Below are positions 33,359 to 46,163 of a stretch of 64,000 nucleotides of DNA, piece by piece. The notes under the pieces were generated by a model that was given only the letters and a program-made list of their open reading frames with translations, searched no databases and was not told the origin of the DNA. A program made the position numbers and the translations under genes. The first letter of the stretch is position 1; every line of letters starts with the position of its first letter. Location of the stretch: positions 92,586,001 to 92,650,000 of the forward strand of contig JASDFA010000010.1 of the NCBI GenBank assembly GCA_035772735.1, in the 5' to 3' direction. This DNA is from Datura wrightii. Taxonomy: Eukaryota > Streptophyta > Magnoliopsida > Solanales > Solanaceae.

Positions 33359-35866
33359 TGTCATGCCCCGAGTCTACACCCTGGATGGAGCACGGTAAAC
33401 CCCAAGTCAACCCCTGGTCTATCATACACTGGTATTTTGAGTAAAACATATGTTGCGAAAGCTTTGAAATAATAATATAAATCATTTATGGAAGTAAAGC
33501 TGAATCATAAAGTTTAAAAACATCTGAAATCATGTCTGAGTCTGAAAGCCATCTAACTGATGAGTTGCTGGGACAAGCCCCCAGCTAACTCCAAATCTAA
33601 CTGAAAATAAGTAAATAACCGCAAGGAATAAATTAATGCCCTCAAAAGATGAGGACTCATATCTCTGCTGCTAAATAGGATCTCCACTGCGGCTAGTAAT
33701 GACGCTATGTATGAAAACCTACGGCTGTATCATGAAATGATACAACATAAAAGTATGCATCAGTACTTTTAATGTACTGAGTATGCAAGAGAGAACATAA
33801 TACTGGAAATAAAAGACTGAGCTAAGGTGACGTGCAAATGGCCATCTGATCGACTAATCTAAATAGCTGTAATGAACTGAGATGGTCAAGGAGACCCTGT
33901 CTAAAGGTTAAAAACGCACCCTAAGTCTGAAATTCTAAGTCTTAGAGACTGTTCTAAACTGATCTAAATTTGTAGAACTGAACTGCTAATTCTGAGAGTA
34001 GACTAAACTGACTAGTGGGAGAGTCTATACCCAACATATAACCACCTGAGCTAGATGCGAAGTCCGATGTATACGCTTCATTAGTAGGACCCAATATACC
34101 TTGCTAGGGTATAAAGGCATAGATGGTGAGAATCATTATCAGAGGGGGGCCATGAGGCTAAGAAAAAATAACCTACGTTGGAAACGTAGTTCTAGAACCT
34201 GGGTGCACTGGAACCCTAGCCCTTTCGGTACTAAGTCCTACTCCCACTGGATAATCCTATTAAACTACTATTGACAAGCGGATAGCTCGATAATGGGGCC
34301 TAAGACTATAACTGACCCAGGGATAGTGACTGTGAGTTCCCTGAGCGTCTTATAGGACCGAATTTGGAAACTAAATTCTAAGACTGGTCAGAGCTGCTTA
34401 ACAGGAAGCGTCGTAACCGCCTAAAGAACAAACTGATAACTGAACTGGGGTCCTAGGGCTGGTTAGAACTATAAAACTAGAATGTCATGACCGCCAAGTG
34501 GACCAAAAAAATGAGGTTCAGAGTCTAATTCTAATAATTGGGAGGCATCAATGACACCTCAGAGAAAAGACAGCAGTCAAACTGAGCTGTTGACAATTTC
34601 TAAAAAGTATTGAAGAAGTTCTATGTTCTAACTGAATTAACTACTAAACAGCTAATAGAGAACACGACTCATTCTGATAACACAAGAATTCCATAGTACA
34701 ACGAAATTTCAAGAACTACAGGAATTTCATCTAACAGGGCTAAAGTCATTCTTGTCAACAGAACAATTACTCAACATACATATATAATAATAATTTCTTG
34801 AATTTTCAACCCAAAACATACTTTGCAAAAATAGACGGAATTTAATACATAATAATCTTTTCTCAAAAATCTAGGGCTATAAATCACCTTGACAATAACA
34901 ACTACTTACTTATGAATTGATATAAATCATATGAAAATAAACTTGGATAATAACGCAATTGAAATTAATGAGAAGCAACATGAAATCTATGCATAATCGA
35001 AAATCTCAGGGCTAGATTGATAGAGAAATTATGGGAAGATTTTGGTGGACACAAGGGAAGGACAATTCCCTTGTTGAATTCCCACATACCTGACTAAAAT
35101 CTTTTCGGAGAAGAAGTTTGACCTGCTATAAATGATGAGAAACCCTAGTCTTTCTTGGAGGGTTCTTGAGAGGAGAACCTTCGATGTTTCTAAGAATTGA
35201 GAATGGGGAATGAGGGATGAACCGTTTCTCCCCACTAATATATCTAAGATTATGAATAAAACGACATAGTTTAAAGCTTATTAGAATAGGAAATTACTAA
35301 ATAGTCCTTAGAAATTCACTGGGAAAAACTGTTAGGTGACCCTAACGGGTGACTTAATGACTCGTTACAAGAGGTCACGACCCATTGCCTCACCCGTTAA
35401 GTACACTGGAAATTTCGCACAACTTCACCATTCTTCAAAAAATGACCAACATGATGATTTGTTGCTTGCCCCAATGACTCGTTAGGCCCACTCGTCAAGT
35501 ACACTGGATAATACTTCATGACTTTAGCTCTTCTCCCATCCAACAACTGACATGACGAGTTGTTGTCATGCCTAACGACTCACCACCCCCTTCTTTTAAC
35601 TACACTGCCTGAGACTTGATCAGGACCCTAGCCTCCACCCAATGACCAACCTAACGAGTCATTGCTAGGCAAAATGACTCGTCAGGTCATCTGTCACCAC
35701 CTGACTTAACCAGACCTCAAAACTGCTTTCCCACAGGTCTGACCACGACTCGTGGGGCCTCCTAATGAGTCATTCCCTGACTTGTTCTACACAAAACTTC
35801 CCCTTTTCAGTCTGATTTCTTTCCTCAAGCCTGGATTCTGATCTTGGAAATTTTCATGGTGTTACA
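33359..35866 (-). repeat. G: 5' LTR, 2508 bp
   Basis: It starts TGTCATGCCCCGAG and ends GGTGTTACA. It aligns throughout with 28030-30558 with small indels. ACGASTCGT-type motifs occur at about 35330-35780, though many are decayed, for example by C to T changes. Confidence 0.9.
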
Positions 35867-35871
35867 TCGTC

Positions 35872-36427
35872 CCCTCTGGTTGTGCCTAGATCTGGATGGC
35901 ACAATTGTTGCTGACTGCATTGGGACTGATGATCTCTAGTGGGACTACTGACAATGTCCACCACCAGGCCTCTATTGGTAGAACCAGAAATTGTCGGTCT
36001 TTGCCCTCTTGGCCTCCCTCTCTCATTTACTCACCTACACCACCTCTATTTGCTAGGCTTACAGAACAAACTGCATGAAGTCCATATCCTAGTGAAGCAT
36101 AGAGGTCCTACAATCCTTGAACAAGTAGTAAACTCTTCCATGTACAAACCTTCTCACTCGAGCCCTCTGATCAACCACCATCTCTGGTGCATATTTAGAC
36201 AGGCAGGTAAACTCTAAAGAATACTCCTAGACTGTCATCTTGTTCTGCTTCAAGTTCACAAATTCAGTTGCCTTAATCTCCCTCATCTCTCGGTGAAGGA
36301 ACCAATCCAAGAACATGGTATAAAACTCATCCCAACCAATAGGACCTGCTCCAACTGCCCTGTTATCCTTCTACTATCTAAACCAGATATTAGCAACCCC
36401 TTTTAGCTGATAAGAGGCTAGATCTAC
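35872..36427 (-). pseudogene. D: gag, central part
   Basis: On the minus strand VDLASYQLKGVANIWF, LDWFLHREMREIKATEF and LSKYAPEMVVDQRARVRRFVHG can be read through several stops, matching F gag (ADLAAYQLKG, MSKYAPNMV). It is bounded by the target sites of H (TCTAC, 36423-36427) and G (TCGTC, 35867-35871). With the pieces at 51514-51878 and 27700-28029 it forms one gag. Confidence 0.82.
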
Positions 36428-38721
36428 AGTCACGACCCGAGCAGAGACCGAGATCGCAACACAGGACAAGGAACCCTGAGAGGCTCCAAGTAGACCCATG
36501 GCATAAGCATACATCTGAATCAATCAATGAGGCTGAATATTCGACAATATAATCATAGTGGAAGTCCAAACTTAACGTAACATCAGAATACATAATCCAA
36601 AGTTGAATTCATACATATGTCTGAAAAGCCTCTAAACATGACTAAGTTATGGGACAAGACCCCAACTAACTCAACAAGTTGAAACTGAAATACATAAAGA
36701 GAATCTGAATAATCTAGTCCTCGGGAGATGACGAGTCACCAACAATGCAAATGCTAACTCCGATAGGCTGACTATGAGCGGGGATGAACCTGAGAGTCGG
36801 ATCCTGTATCATGAAATGACACAGCATAGACTATGTAGTTAGTACGTGGAATGTACCAAGTATGTAAGGTATGTAAAACTCGTAAAATAATTCAAATTAT
36901 TTAAAAATAATGCATAATGTAAAACTTAACATCAAGAGTCTGAGAGTAGGGCTTGCATGCATTTCTTTCTGAAATCATGATCTCATCATAGCATAACATA
37001 TCATAACATTATTGATTGACTTAAAGCTGAAATCTGATATTTATAAGTAAAGCTAAACATTAAGTCAAACCTACTTAATAACATTCTTACATATGTAAAT
37101 CTCATGAGTAATGAGCATGAATAACTGAAACCCTGAGGAACCATGGGAGACTCATCTTTTAACCAAAATACCAAGATAGAGCTTATGTGGTCCCAACTAT
37201 CACACTTAAGTGGGTAGAGCAATCCAAAGCCTTTTCAGGGCTAGGGAAGATACCATGATATAGATATCAAGCTGAAGGCCCATTCGGGCAAGGGAAGCTC
37301 ACAACGAAGGTCCCAAAGTCATATATATAGTAGTATAAACCTACGTTAGCATGTAGTTCTGAGGCATAGGGTGATCGACCCTTAGCCTGCTCGGTGCTAG
37401 ACACTAATCCCAAAAACATACATATGCTCTACATCATTTTCCAATGAAGCTCAACATCATCTATTGACAAAGCTGATAAATTAAATACATCTCAAAGCTG
37501 AAATCATGCATATGAGAAGCTTTAACTCAAACCATACCACAAGATGAAAGATAATTGGGAGCCTTCACTCCAAAACCATATGGTAAGTTGTGTGTATGAA
37601 AACTTTAACTCAAAACATACCACAATCTGAAAAATAATTAGGAGTCTTCACTACAAAACCATGTGGTAAGCTTTATTCGGGAAGATCATGATTCACACTT
37701 AAACATGTGGGCATTGCCCAGCACCTTATCATACTTGGGAATACTCAATTCACATTGAAAACATGATTATGAACATGGGTAGCTTTAAAATATGCTTTTC
37801 ATCATATTAGCTCATCATCATACATTTATCATAAATCTCATCTTTCATGAACTTCTCTTCAATGGGCTTTTCAATTCATAAAACTAGAAACACAATTTTT
37901 GATTAAAAACATCATAAAATTTGCCCATAGATCATAATTAAATCGTAGAAAAATATATAGATCATACCCATGTACAGAATTAAGGAAATCATGCATTCGG
38001 TTAAAACCCCATAGATTAGACATAGGAATTTCATACTTTAGAGAGTGATTGGGCGTGGGTGTGAAAGGAATCACCCATTCACAACCCTACATACCTGCTC
38101 GTAGCTGATTCTCACACTTCTTTGAATTCCTAAAAGGAAATTGGGGAGAAATTGATGAATTCTAGGCTTGATCACCCTCTCTAGTATTCTACCTTGCATG
38201 CATGAATGAATAAGGCCTTAAAAGAACTTAACCCCTTTAAAAGTCACTATTCATAACTCAAAAGAACGTAGTTTAGACCTTAGAAGCTTAGAAATTATGG
38301 TAAAACCCTTACTAAATTCACAGAAAATAACTGCTAGGTGGTCCCAACGAGGGACCTAACAACTCCTTACTCCGGGCCATGACTCATGGCATGGTCCGTG
38401 AAGTACACTACTCATCTGATCATCTGGGCTCGTCATGGGCAACCTCAAGACTCGTTATTGGTGACCACGACTCATTGTCACCACCCGTTAGGTACATTGC
38501 CTCCATACCAATTAATTCCCTAATTAATTGACCATGACCCTCCCCACGAATCGTGGTGACTGACTACGACTCATGGGGTCCTTCTATCAAGTCCACTAAC
38601 CCTTTTCCTTTTCTTTTCTTACTCACCCTCCCCAGAACTGACCTAACGACTCATTGGGCCTAACCACAAGTCGTGGTCACGCCCGCGGGGATCTTTTTTC
38701 TCAAATTTCCAAATCCCTCAC

Positions 38722-40162
38722 TGATATTGGGCGTATTTATACGACCAAACTCCATATTTTCAACCCGTTGTGAGTCTGAATAGGGAGAATATTGATGTAT
38801 TTGCGTATGTTAGAGTTAATTAAGGTTATTCTTCTTTTTTTGTTTCAGATTAATAATCGTGTGGTGACTAATTGCAGGTGAAGAAGAAAGTGGCAAAACT
38901 GGAGGAGCAAGCCAAACTTCGAGGGATAATAGGCTAATATCTGGAGGGCATAAAGAGAAATTGAAAGTTCCCCCACTGTGTCACGCTAAGGTTGGTCCGC
39001 ATCGAACAATGTGCCACATTACATTGGGGAAGACTAAAATGATGAAAAATGGGAAGGCACAAAATAGTGAACCCTCGCGATGGCTCTGTGGCATGGATCC
39101 TGACCTCCGCGATGGCCTCCATGCAACGTTGAGGAGATTATTGTTGTACCTGGATTCCAGTGAGGCCTCGCGATGGCTCCGTGGCACGGAGTTTGAGCTC
39201 CGCGATTGCCTCCGTGCCACGTTGCCAGTTTATTTTGGGAAATTTTCAACTTGTATAAATAGAACACTTAGGCTTTTATTTTGGTTATCTGAGAATTTAT
39301 GCACGAACTTGGGAGGCAGGCAGTTGAGCTGAAGAAAATCCTAGGGTTATTTCTCATCTCTCTTCTTCCAAATTTCAATTGTTTGTATAATTACTACTTG
39401 TTTGAAGATAGTTAATCAACAAATGAGTGGCTAAATTACCTCCATCTGAGGTTGAGGCAAATTGCAGAAGTGTGTAATTTATTATTAATTCAGCTTAATT
39501 CTCTTCTCTTAAGAAAGGTTGTTCTGCTATTATCGCTTTTCATTGTGTTAATGTTCGGCCATCATTAATGTACAACTTACAATCCTAATTTTTTTTTTTT
39601 GAGAGGAAAATTATTAGGATAGACGTGGAGTAGGAGAATATGTTCTTGTCTTTGTTGTGGATTAAAGGTAAGATCCGCGTGCAGGATAGAAATATACCTG
39701 TAACGTCATATTCGGTTACATAGGGAAACCATTGTGATTCATTAGAAGATTAGCTCTTGCATCATAGCAATGTGTTGTGTAAGGCTCATCATTCTATAGT
39801 TTGCTAGAGGTTCAAAAGACCCGAGCCGTAGGTTATCCATCCCCGACCATCAATCTAAGAGAAGGGTTAGCTGAAATATAATACACATTATACATACCTG
39901 CATGTTTTGCCTTAACCTTAGATTGCTTGTGCTATTGCTTAAATAACATTTTTTTCATTTTAATTAGTGTTACATTAACTATTAATCTTTAACAAATTCT
40001 CATTCGGTGTTCTCCATATACTTGTATAAAGATGTTGTGACTACTTAAGTATGAAATTTATTGCCACGCTACAGTCCTTGTGGGTTTGACATCCGGCTTG
40101 AAAAAAAGCCACTACATTACTTGTGCGACCACGTGCAGTTGCATGCATTGGGGAGCGCAACA
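38722..40162 (+). repeat. C: 5' LTR, 1441 bp
   Basis: It starts TGATATTGGGCG and ends GAGCGCAACA, six bases before the PBS. The GC-rich module has two units beginning near 39072 and 39165, with CTCCGTGGCACGGAG intact at 39177-39191. The TATA box TATAAATAG is at 39254-39262. Confidence 0.95.
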
Positions 40163-40168
40163 AGTTTT

Positions 40169-40185
40169 TGGCGCCGTTGCCGGGA
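40169..40185 (+). other. C: primer binding site (tRNA-Asp type)
   Basis: TGGCGCCGTTGCCGGGA, with one terminal mismatch to the B site. A TCTTGCAG acceptor-like site (40269-40276) follows in the leader, as in A and B. Confidence 0.88.
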
Positions 40186-40291
40186 AATGGTGTAATTAGT
40201 GAATTAAATTTTTTAGTGTTAGTTTACAAGTTCTATACAAGTATTGACAATTTGATCTTAGCGGTTACTCTTGCAGGTACTAAGTCTTTTC

Positions 40292-42062
40292 TAAACGCTA
40301 GCAAGAGATAAGGAATTGGTGGATCCATTTTTGGAGCCGGAGAGACAGTTTCATTTGCAGAAGCGGGAGGCTCTAGAAAGGAAGTTGCAGTTGTTACGGA
40401 GGGAAATTCTGGAACAACAACAGCACCCACCAGTGGGACAGGCAGAGTTAGTGCCTGAAGTGATGGCTGCAAGATCGGTACGCGAGGTGGCAATCCCACA
40501 CGCAAATAATGTGACGTATAGCATCCGCAGGCCGCATCCAGGAGGTAGATTTGAGCTAAAACAGAACATGGTACAGTTATTTCATACCAGCGGACAATTC
40601 ATAGGTCTCCCTCATGATGACCCACAGTAGCATCTCCAACATTTTTTGGAGATCAGTGACACATACATACCCGCTGTAGTATCATCGAATTATGTGAGGC
40701 TTACATTGTTTCCATTTACGTTGCTGGGGAAAGCTAAGAGGTGGTTAAATGCTGAACCGCCTAATTCTATTACCACATAGGATGATCTGGCAAAGAAGTT
40801 CTTATTTAGATTCTTTCCGTCAGGGAAGACAGCCAGGCTTAGAAGTCAGATTCTAAGTTTCAAGCAAAGAGACAGTGAAAACTTGTATCAGGCTTGGGAG
40901 AGGTTCAATTCGATATTAAGAGATTGTCCTCACCATCATCAGTCAAATTATGTGTTGGTGCATACTTTTATCGAAGGCTTGGAACCTCATAAAAAATGTT
41001 GTTAGATTCTGCAGCCGGGGGACAAGCGCTGGAAAAGACATATGAAGAGTTGTGTACCTTATTGAATCGTATTTCACAAGGTAATCCTGAATGGAATGCT
41101 TACACAACCCGAGGGGTGGTGAAGAAAGCGGCAGGGGTCTTGGAGGTAGATGGACTCACAGCTATTGCTGCACAGATAGCCGCACTGCAGAATTAGATCA
41201 ACACTCATTTTAGTAGAATGAGCATGGGTCAGTCACAAGATCCAGTCAATGTAGTCCAGCAGGTATGGTGTGAAGTTTGTGATAGAAGTGAACACTCAGT
41301 TGATGTATGTGGTGCCAATCCAGATTCTGTTTATTTTGTTGGCAATGCCCAAAGGGGCAACAATCAGCAGTATGGCAACAATTACAACCCGAATTAGAGG
41401 AACCATCAGAATTTTTCCTGGGGTAGCAATAGTCATCAAGAGAAAAGTTCAAATCAGGGCTTGCACGCGAACCAAGGGGGTCATCACAATTTTTAGTCTC
41501 AGTTCAGAGGAAATAATGCACCTCCTCAGTCTAGCAACATTGAGGACATACTGAAGACCATTATAGCTAACCAAGCTCAGATGCAAGCTGACCAAGTAAA
41601 ATTGACAGCTGACATGAAAAACTAGCAGTTAGCCACAAAAGCTGTGGAGTTTCACTTGGGACAGTTAGCTGGAGCATAGAATACTAGACCTCAGGGTGGA
41701 TTGCCAAGTGATACAGACACAAATCCCAAGCAGGTGAATGCAGTTACAACTAGAAGTGGACAGCAACTGAGGGAGTTGGAACCCGAAAAGCCACCACAGC
41801 AAGCTGAAGCAATAGAATAGGCTAAAGAGAATGAGAATATGAGGGGGAGTGAAAAGGCAGCAGAGAATGAAAGACCACCACCCCCATTTCCATAGAGATT
41901 GAAAAAGCATAAGGAGGAAGAATGTTTCAAGAAGTTTATGAAAGTGTTGAAGCAGGTGCACATTAATCTTCCTTTGGTAGATGTGTTGCAAGGAGATCCT
42001 AAGTATTCAAAGTACATAAAGGATATTGTGGCAAACAAGAGCAGACTGACAAAATATGTGGT
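40292..42062 (+). pseudogene. C: gag, many nonsense codons
   Basis: From a CTA codon at the place where A and B have CTG, the frame reads ARDKELVDPFLEPERQF, RRPHPGGRFELKQNM, LSFKQRDSENLYQAWERF and a knuckle CEVCDRSEHSVDVC near 41264-41305. Stops include TAG after HDDPQ (40628-40630), a frameshift at 'LEPHKK' near 40990, and several more TAG codons at Gln or Trp positions. A small deletion joins the region before the protease near 42060. Confidence 0.85.
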
Positions 42063-42900
42063 TTGTGTGATTTGGGAGCGAGTATCAACTTAATGCCTAC
42101 ATCTGTATTTAAGAAGTTGGGGTTGGGTAGTCCCAAACCCACTACAGTAATCTTGCAGCTAGCCAATCGTTCATTGGCAAGGCCAGATGGAATTATGGAG
42201 GATGTTCTAGTGCAAGTGGGCTCCCTTATTTTCCCTGTGGATTTCATAATTCTTGACTTTGAGCCAGATTCCGAAGTCCCATTTATTTTGGGAAGTACCT
42301 TTTTGGAAACTGGGCGAGCTCTGATCGATGTAGCTGCTGGGCATCTAACCATGAGAGCTCATGATAAGGTAGAAGTATTTGACGTCTACAAGGCTATGAA
42401 GCTACCTGCCATCTATGAAGATTTATCAGCCATCACTATTGTGGATCAAGAGTCAACACTTCAGCTTATTGGCCTAGAGGATCCCTTGGAGAGAGCTTTG
42501 GTGGGACATGGTCAGTCAGGGGATGGTGCAACATATGAAATGGTGCAAACTATGAATGAGACAAAAATGTTCTTTCGAAAGCAGGAGTTTGAGCATTTGC
42601 AGTGGTCCTTAGAACCATCACCAAAGCCATCAATAGAGGAGCACCCAAATTGTAGCTGAAAACACTGCCTCCACACCTGCAGTATGTATTTTTGGGAGAA
42701 GATGACACATTGCCAGTCATACTTTCAGCAGAACTAACAGATTCACTGGTGCAAGATGCGTTAGTGGTCTTGAGGAGGCGAAAGAGAGCGATGGGATGGC
42801 AGATGTCAGACATCAGGGAATCAGTCCAGCTTTCTGTATGCACAAGATATTGATGGAGGAAGGATCTAAGTGAATTGTACAACATCAACGGAGGCTGAAC
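42063..42900 (+). pseudogene. C: protease and linker to RT
   Basis: The 198-residue open piece begins CDLGASINLMPTSVFKKLG, with the catalytic Asp retained, and includes VPFILGSTFLETG, where Gly-Arg-Pro has become Gly-Ser-Thr. It ends at 42659; a frameshift then leads into the degenerate KTLPPHLQYVFLGEDDTLP linker up to the RT N-terminus. Confidence 0.82.
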
Positions 42901-42903
42901 CTA

Positions 42904-43910
42904 GTGATGAAAGATGTAGTCAGGAAGGAAGTGATTAAGTGGTTAGATGCAGGAGTGGTGTATCCGATCTCAGACAGCGAGTGGGTCAGCCTGGTTCAAT
43001 GTGTCCCAAAGAAAGGGGGGATGAAAGTTGTCACTAATGATAAGAACAAGTTAATTCCCACACGAACAGTCACAGGTTGGAGGATTTGCATGGATTATAG
43101 GAAACATAATGAGGCCACTGGTAAATATCACTATCCTATACCATTCATTGATAAGATGTTGGATAGACTGGCAGGGCAGGAGTATTATTGCTTTCTGGAC
43201 GGTTATTCTGGCTATAATCAAATAGCTATAGCCCTAGAAGATTAGGAGAAGACCACATTCACATGTCCCTATGGGACATATGCTTTCAAGCGGATGTCCT
43301 TTGGATTATGCAATGCACTAGCCACCTTCCAGCGATGCATGATTGTAATATTTCATGATATGGTGGAAGACTATGTTGAGGTATTTATGGATGATTTTTC
43401 TGTTTTTGGTAACTCATTTTCTATGTGTTTGCAGAATTTAGACAGGGTTTTAGCCAGGTGTGAAGACTCAAACTTGGTGCTCAATTGGGAGAAGTGTCAC
43501 TTTCTAGTAAAGGAGGGCATTGTTCTTGGTCATAAGGTGTTGCACAAAGGTTTGGAGGTTGATCGTGCAAGGGTAGAGGTGATCGAGAAGCTACCACCAC
43601 CAGTATCGGTTAAGGGTGTCCGCAGTTTCTTAGGACATGCTGGCTTTTACAGAAGGTTCATTCAGGATTTCTCAAAGATCTCCAGACAAATATGCCGATT
43701 GTTAGAATAAGATGTGAAGTTTGAGTTTATCAATGAGTGTGTGAAAGCATTTGATGAGATGAAGAAGAAGCTGGTGGAAGCTCCCATTTTCATTGCTCCT
43801 GACTGGGAACACCCCTTCGAGCTAATGTGTGATGCTAGTGATGTTGCTGTGGGGGCGGTATTGGGGCAGTGAAGGAAAAAGATTTTTCATTCCATCTACT
43901 ACGCAATCAA
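42904..43910 (+). pseudogene. C: reverse transcriptase
   Basis: Pieces 42904-43245 and 43294-43710 are in the same lineage as A pol: KWLDAGVVYPISDSEWV, FLDGYSGYNQIAIA, a TAG at the Gln of EDQEK (43243-43245), and the catalytic FMDD in VEVFMDDFSVFGN. A stop after ICRLLE (43708-43710) precedes the connection region and the RNase H start, CDASDVAVGAVLGQ near 43830. Confidence 0.87.
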
Positions 43911-43911
43911 A

Positions 43912-45548
43912 ATGCTAGATGCTGCACAAGTGAACTACACAGTCACCGAGAAGGAGATGCATGCACTTGTTTATGCATTTGCCAAGTTCAGATCTTATCT
44001 GGTTGGGTCAAAAGTGGTGGTACACACGGATCATGCTGTAATTCGATACTTATTTAGAAAGAAAGATGCAAAGCCTAGGTTATTCAGGTGGATATTATTG
44101 CTGCAAGAGTTTGACTTGGAGATCCGAGAAAGGAAGGGAAGCGAAAATCAGGTTGCAGATCACCTGTCACGACTAGAGAATCAGTCATATGTGAAGGAGG
44201 GTGAGTGCATCCGAGAAGAGTTCCCTGATGAACAACTCTTGGCGCTGAAGGAGGCAGAACTCCCATGGTATGCAGATATAGTAAACCTGATAGTGAGTGG
44301 AGTATACCCACCAGAGACAAATGCTCAGCAAAGAAAGAAGTTGAAGCATGAGTCCCGGTACTATATGTGGGATGAGACGTATTTATTCAAGCAAGGACCA
44401 GATCAAATAATGAGGCGGTGCATTCCAGAAAGTCAGAAAGGTGAGGTGTTGAGAAGCTATCATTCATCACCGTATGGTGGTCATCATGGAGGAGAGCGTA
44501 CCGCTCACAAAGTGCTCCAATCCGGTTTCTTTTGGCCAACTTTATTCAAGGATGCTGCAGCTTATGTCAAGACCTGTGATCAATGTCAAAGAACGGGGAC
44601 AATCAGCAGGAAACATGAGATGCCATTGCATAATATCTTGGAAGTTGAGGTGTTTGATGTGTGGGGGATAGACTTTACGGGGCCTTTTCCACCATCGTTC
44701 GGTAATCAGTACATTCTGGTAGCCATGGATTACGTGTCTAAATGGGTTGAGGCAGCGACTTGTCCAAAGAATGATAACAAGGTGATGGCTAGATTTGTGA
44801 AAAAGCAGATGTTTACCAGATTTGGAACTCCATGAGCAATTATCAGTGATGAAGGTTCACACTTTTTTAATGCCTGGTTCCAAAATTTGTTGGCTAAATA
44901 TGGGCTGCAGTATAAAGTGGCTACAACATATCACCCCAAAACTAGCGCGCAAGTACAAGTGTCGAACCGGGAAATCAAGCAAATTTTGCAGAAAACAGTG
45001 AATGCTCAATGCAGAGATTGGGCAAGCAAATTAGATGATGCATTGTGGGCGTATCAAACTGCGTACAGGACGCCAATTGGGACTTCACTATATCGGTTAA
45101 TTTATGGGAAGGCATGTCATCTACCTGTAGAGCTTGAACATCAAGCCTATTGGGCTGTGCGGAAGCTAAACATGGATCCCGAGTTAGCTGGGAAAAATGA
45201 TCGCTGCAATTGAGTCATTTGGATGAGTTTCGGTGGCATGCATATGAGAGTGCAAGATTGTACAAGGAAAAAACAAAGAGGTGGCATGAGAAGCGTATAG
45301 TGCATTGAATATTTGAGCCGGGCCAGATGGTGTTGCTATTCAACTCCAGGTTGTAGTTATTCCCAGGAAAACTGGGCTCTAAGTGGTCTGGACCATTTGA
45401 GGTTGTAAGGATGACCCCGTACGGGGCTGTTGAATTATGGGAAGAAGATAAAAGTGCCACATTTTTGGTAAACGGTCAGTGGCATAATCACTACTGGGGT
45501 GAAGGCGTGAATCGAGAGAAGACGTCTATCACCTTAGCGGATGAATGA
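43912..45548 (+). pseudogene. C: RNase H and integrase
   Basis: The 307-residue piece (43912-44835) has RNase H TEKEMHALVYAF and HTDHAVIRYLF, the HHCC finger (CDQCQRTGT) and the first integrase Asp in VWGIDFTGPF. A TGA replaces Arg of GTPRAIISD (44833-44835). The next piece (44887-45213) carries YHPKTSAQVQVSNRE, where A has QVEVSNRE, so the catalytic Glu is Gln. After another frame break near 45210 the GPF region and the pol end (EKTSITLADE) are readable to 45548. Confidence 0.88.
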
Positions 45549-45588
45549 AGATGAGAGGCGTCATGCCGCGATGGTAAATCAGGCGCTG

Positions 45589-45695
45589 CACGGGAGGCAA
45601 CCCGTGAATGTAATGTAATAGTTAGAAATTATTGAAAATAATAAAAAAAGTCTTGCCATGACTAAAACTACGACGGTAGGTGGGAGGTAACCCAC
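45589..45695 (+). other. C: two related hairpins after pol
   Basis: CACGGG-AGGCAA-CCCGTG (45589-45606) is identical to the hairpins in A and B. A second one, GTGGG-AGGTAA-CCCAC (45680-45695), has different arms but nearly the same loop, 74 bases further on. Arm changes with pairing kept point to a selected structure. Confidence 0.75.
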
Positions 45696-45799
45696 TATTT
45701 TCTTGTTAATGGGTGGTTGTGGATGATTCACAGGAGGTACGGAGCCCAAACAAAATTGCGGAACTACAAGCCAAGGTAAGATGCTGAAAAAATAAGGAC

Positions 45800-46012
45800 A
45801 AGATACAGTGAGCCTACGCGTTGGCTCTGTGGCAGGGAGCCTGAGCTCCGCAATGGCCTCCGTGCTACGTTGAGGTCATGCGCAGGGGTCCAAAAGTCCA
45901 GTGAGCCTACATGATGGCTCCATGGCATAGAGCCTGAGCTCCATGACGGCCTCCATGCTACCTTTCCCTTATAATGTCGACGGGTTCATTTAAAGAACCG
46001 GGTACCCGGCCG
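45800..46012 (+). promoter_or_regulatory. C: U3-like tandem module between pol and ORF3
   Basis: Two units starting CAGTGAGCCTAC at 45806 and 45899 (93 bp apart) repeat the LTR units, including GGCTCTGTGGCAGGGAGCC and CCTCCGTGCTACGTTGAGG. Then follow CCTTATAATG and the perfect palindrome CCGGGTACCCGG (about 45998-46009). The unit size and text match the LTR module (93-96 bp), so this is homologous to U3 rather than a chance GC patch. Confidence 0.68.
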
Positions 46013-46163
46013 AAACCCCTTACTTTTAAACCCAAAAATCAACAATTACCCTCATTTTTTCCAAGACCTCCGCGACAGAACCCCCATTCCCCCTTCTTCC
46101 TTGAGCGTGCCACGCCGGAGCTTCCACAAATCTTCCTCCCTCCTTCACAACTAAGATTAATAG

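Larger units (their letters stand above)
28030..35866 (-). mobile_element. Element G: chromovirus-related element with most of pol deleted
   Basis: LTRs of about 2.5 kb (28030-30558 and 33359-35866) flank only 2.8 kb of internal sequence. A perfect duplication TCGTC (28025-28029 and 35867-35871) proves it is a unit inserted in D's gag. Inside are an iMet-type PBS, a gag with the capsid core missing, a decayed chromodomain, and a polypurine tract. Protease, RT, RNase H and integrase are not recognisable. LTRs differ by several percent plus indels, so it is much older than B. Confidence 0.9.

Noticed and set aside
38722..40162. Considering the GC-rich LTR repeats as a satellite array or CRISPR-like repeat
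   Set aside because: Only two or three units, inside LTRs of a eukaryotic retrotransposon, with no unique spacers.
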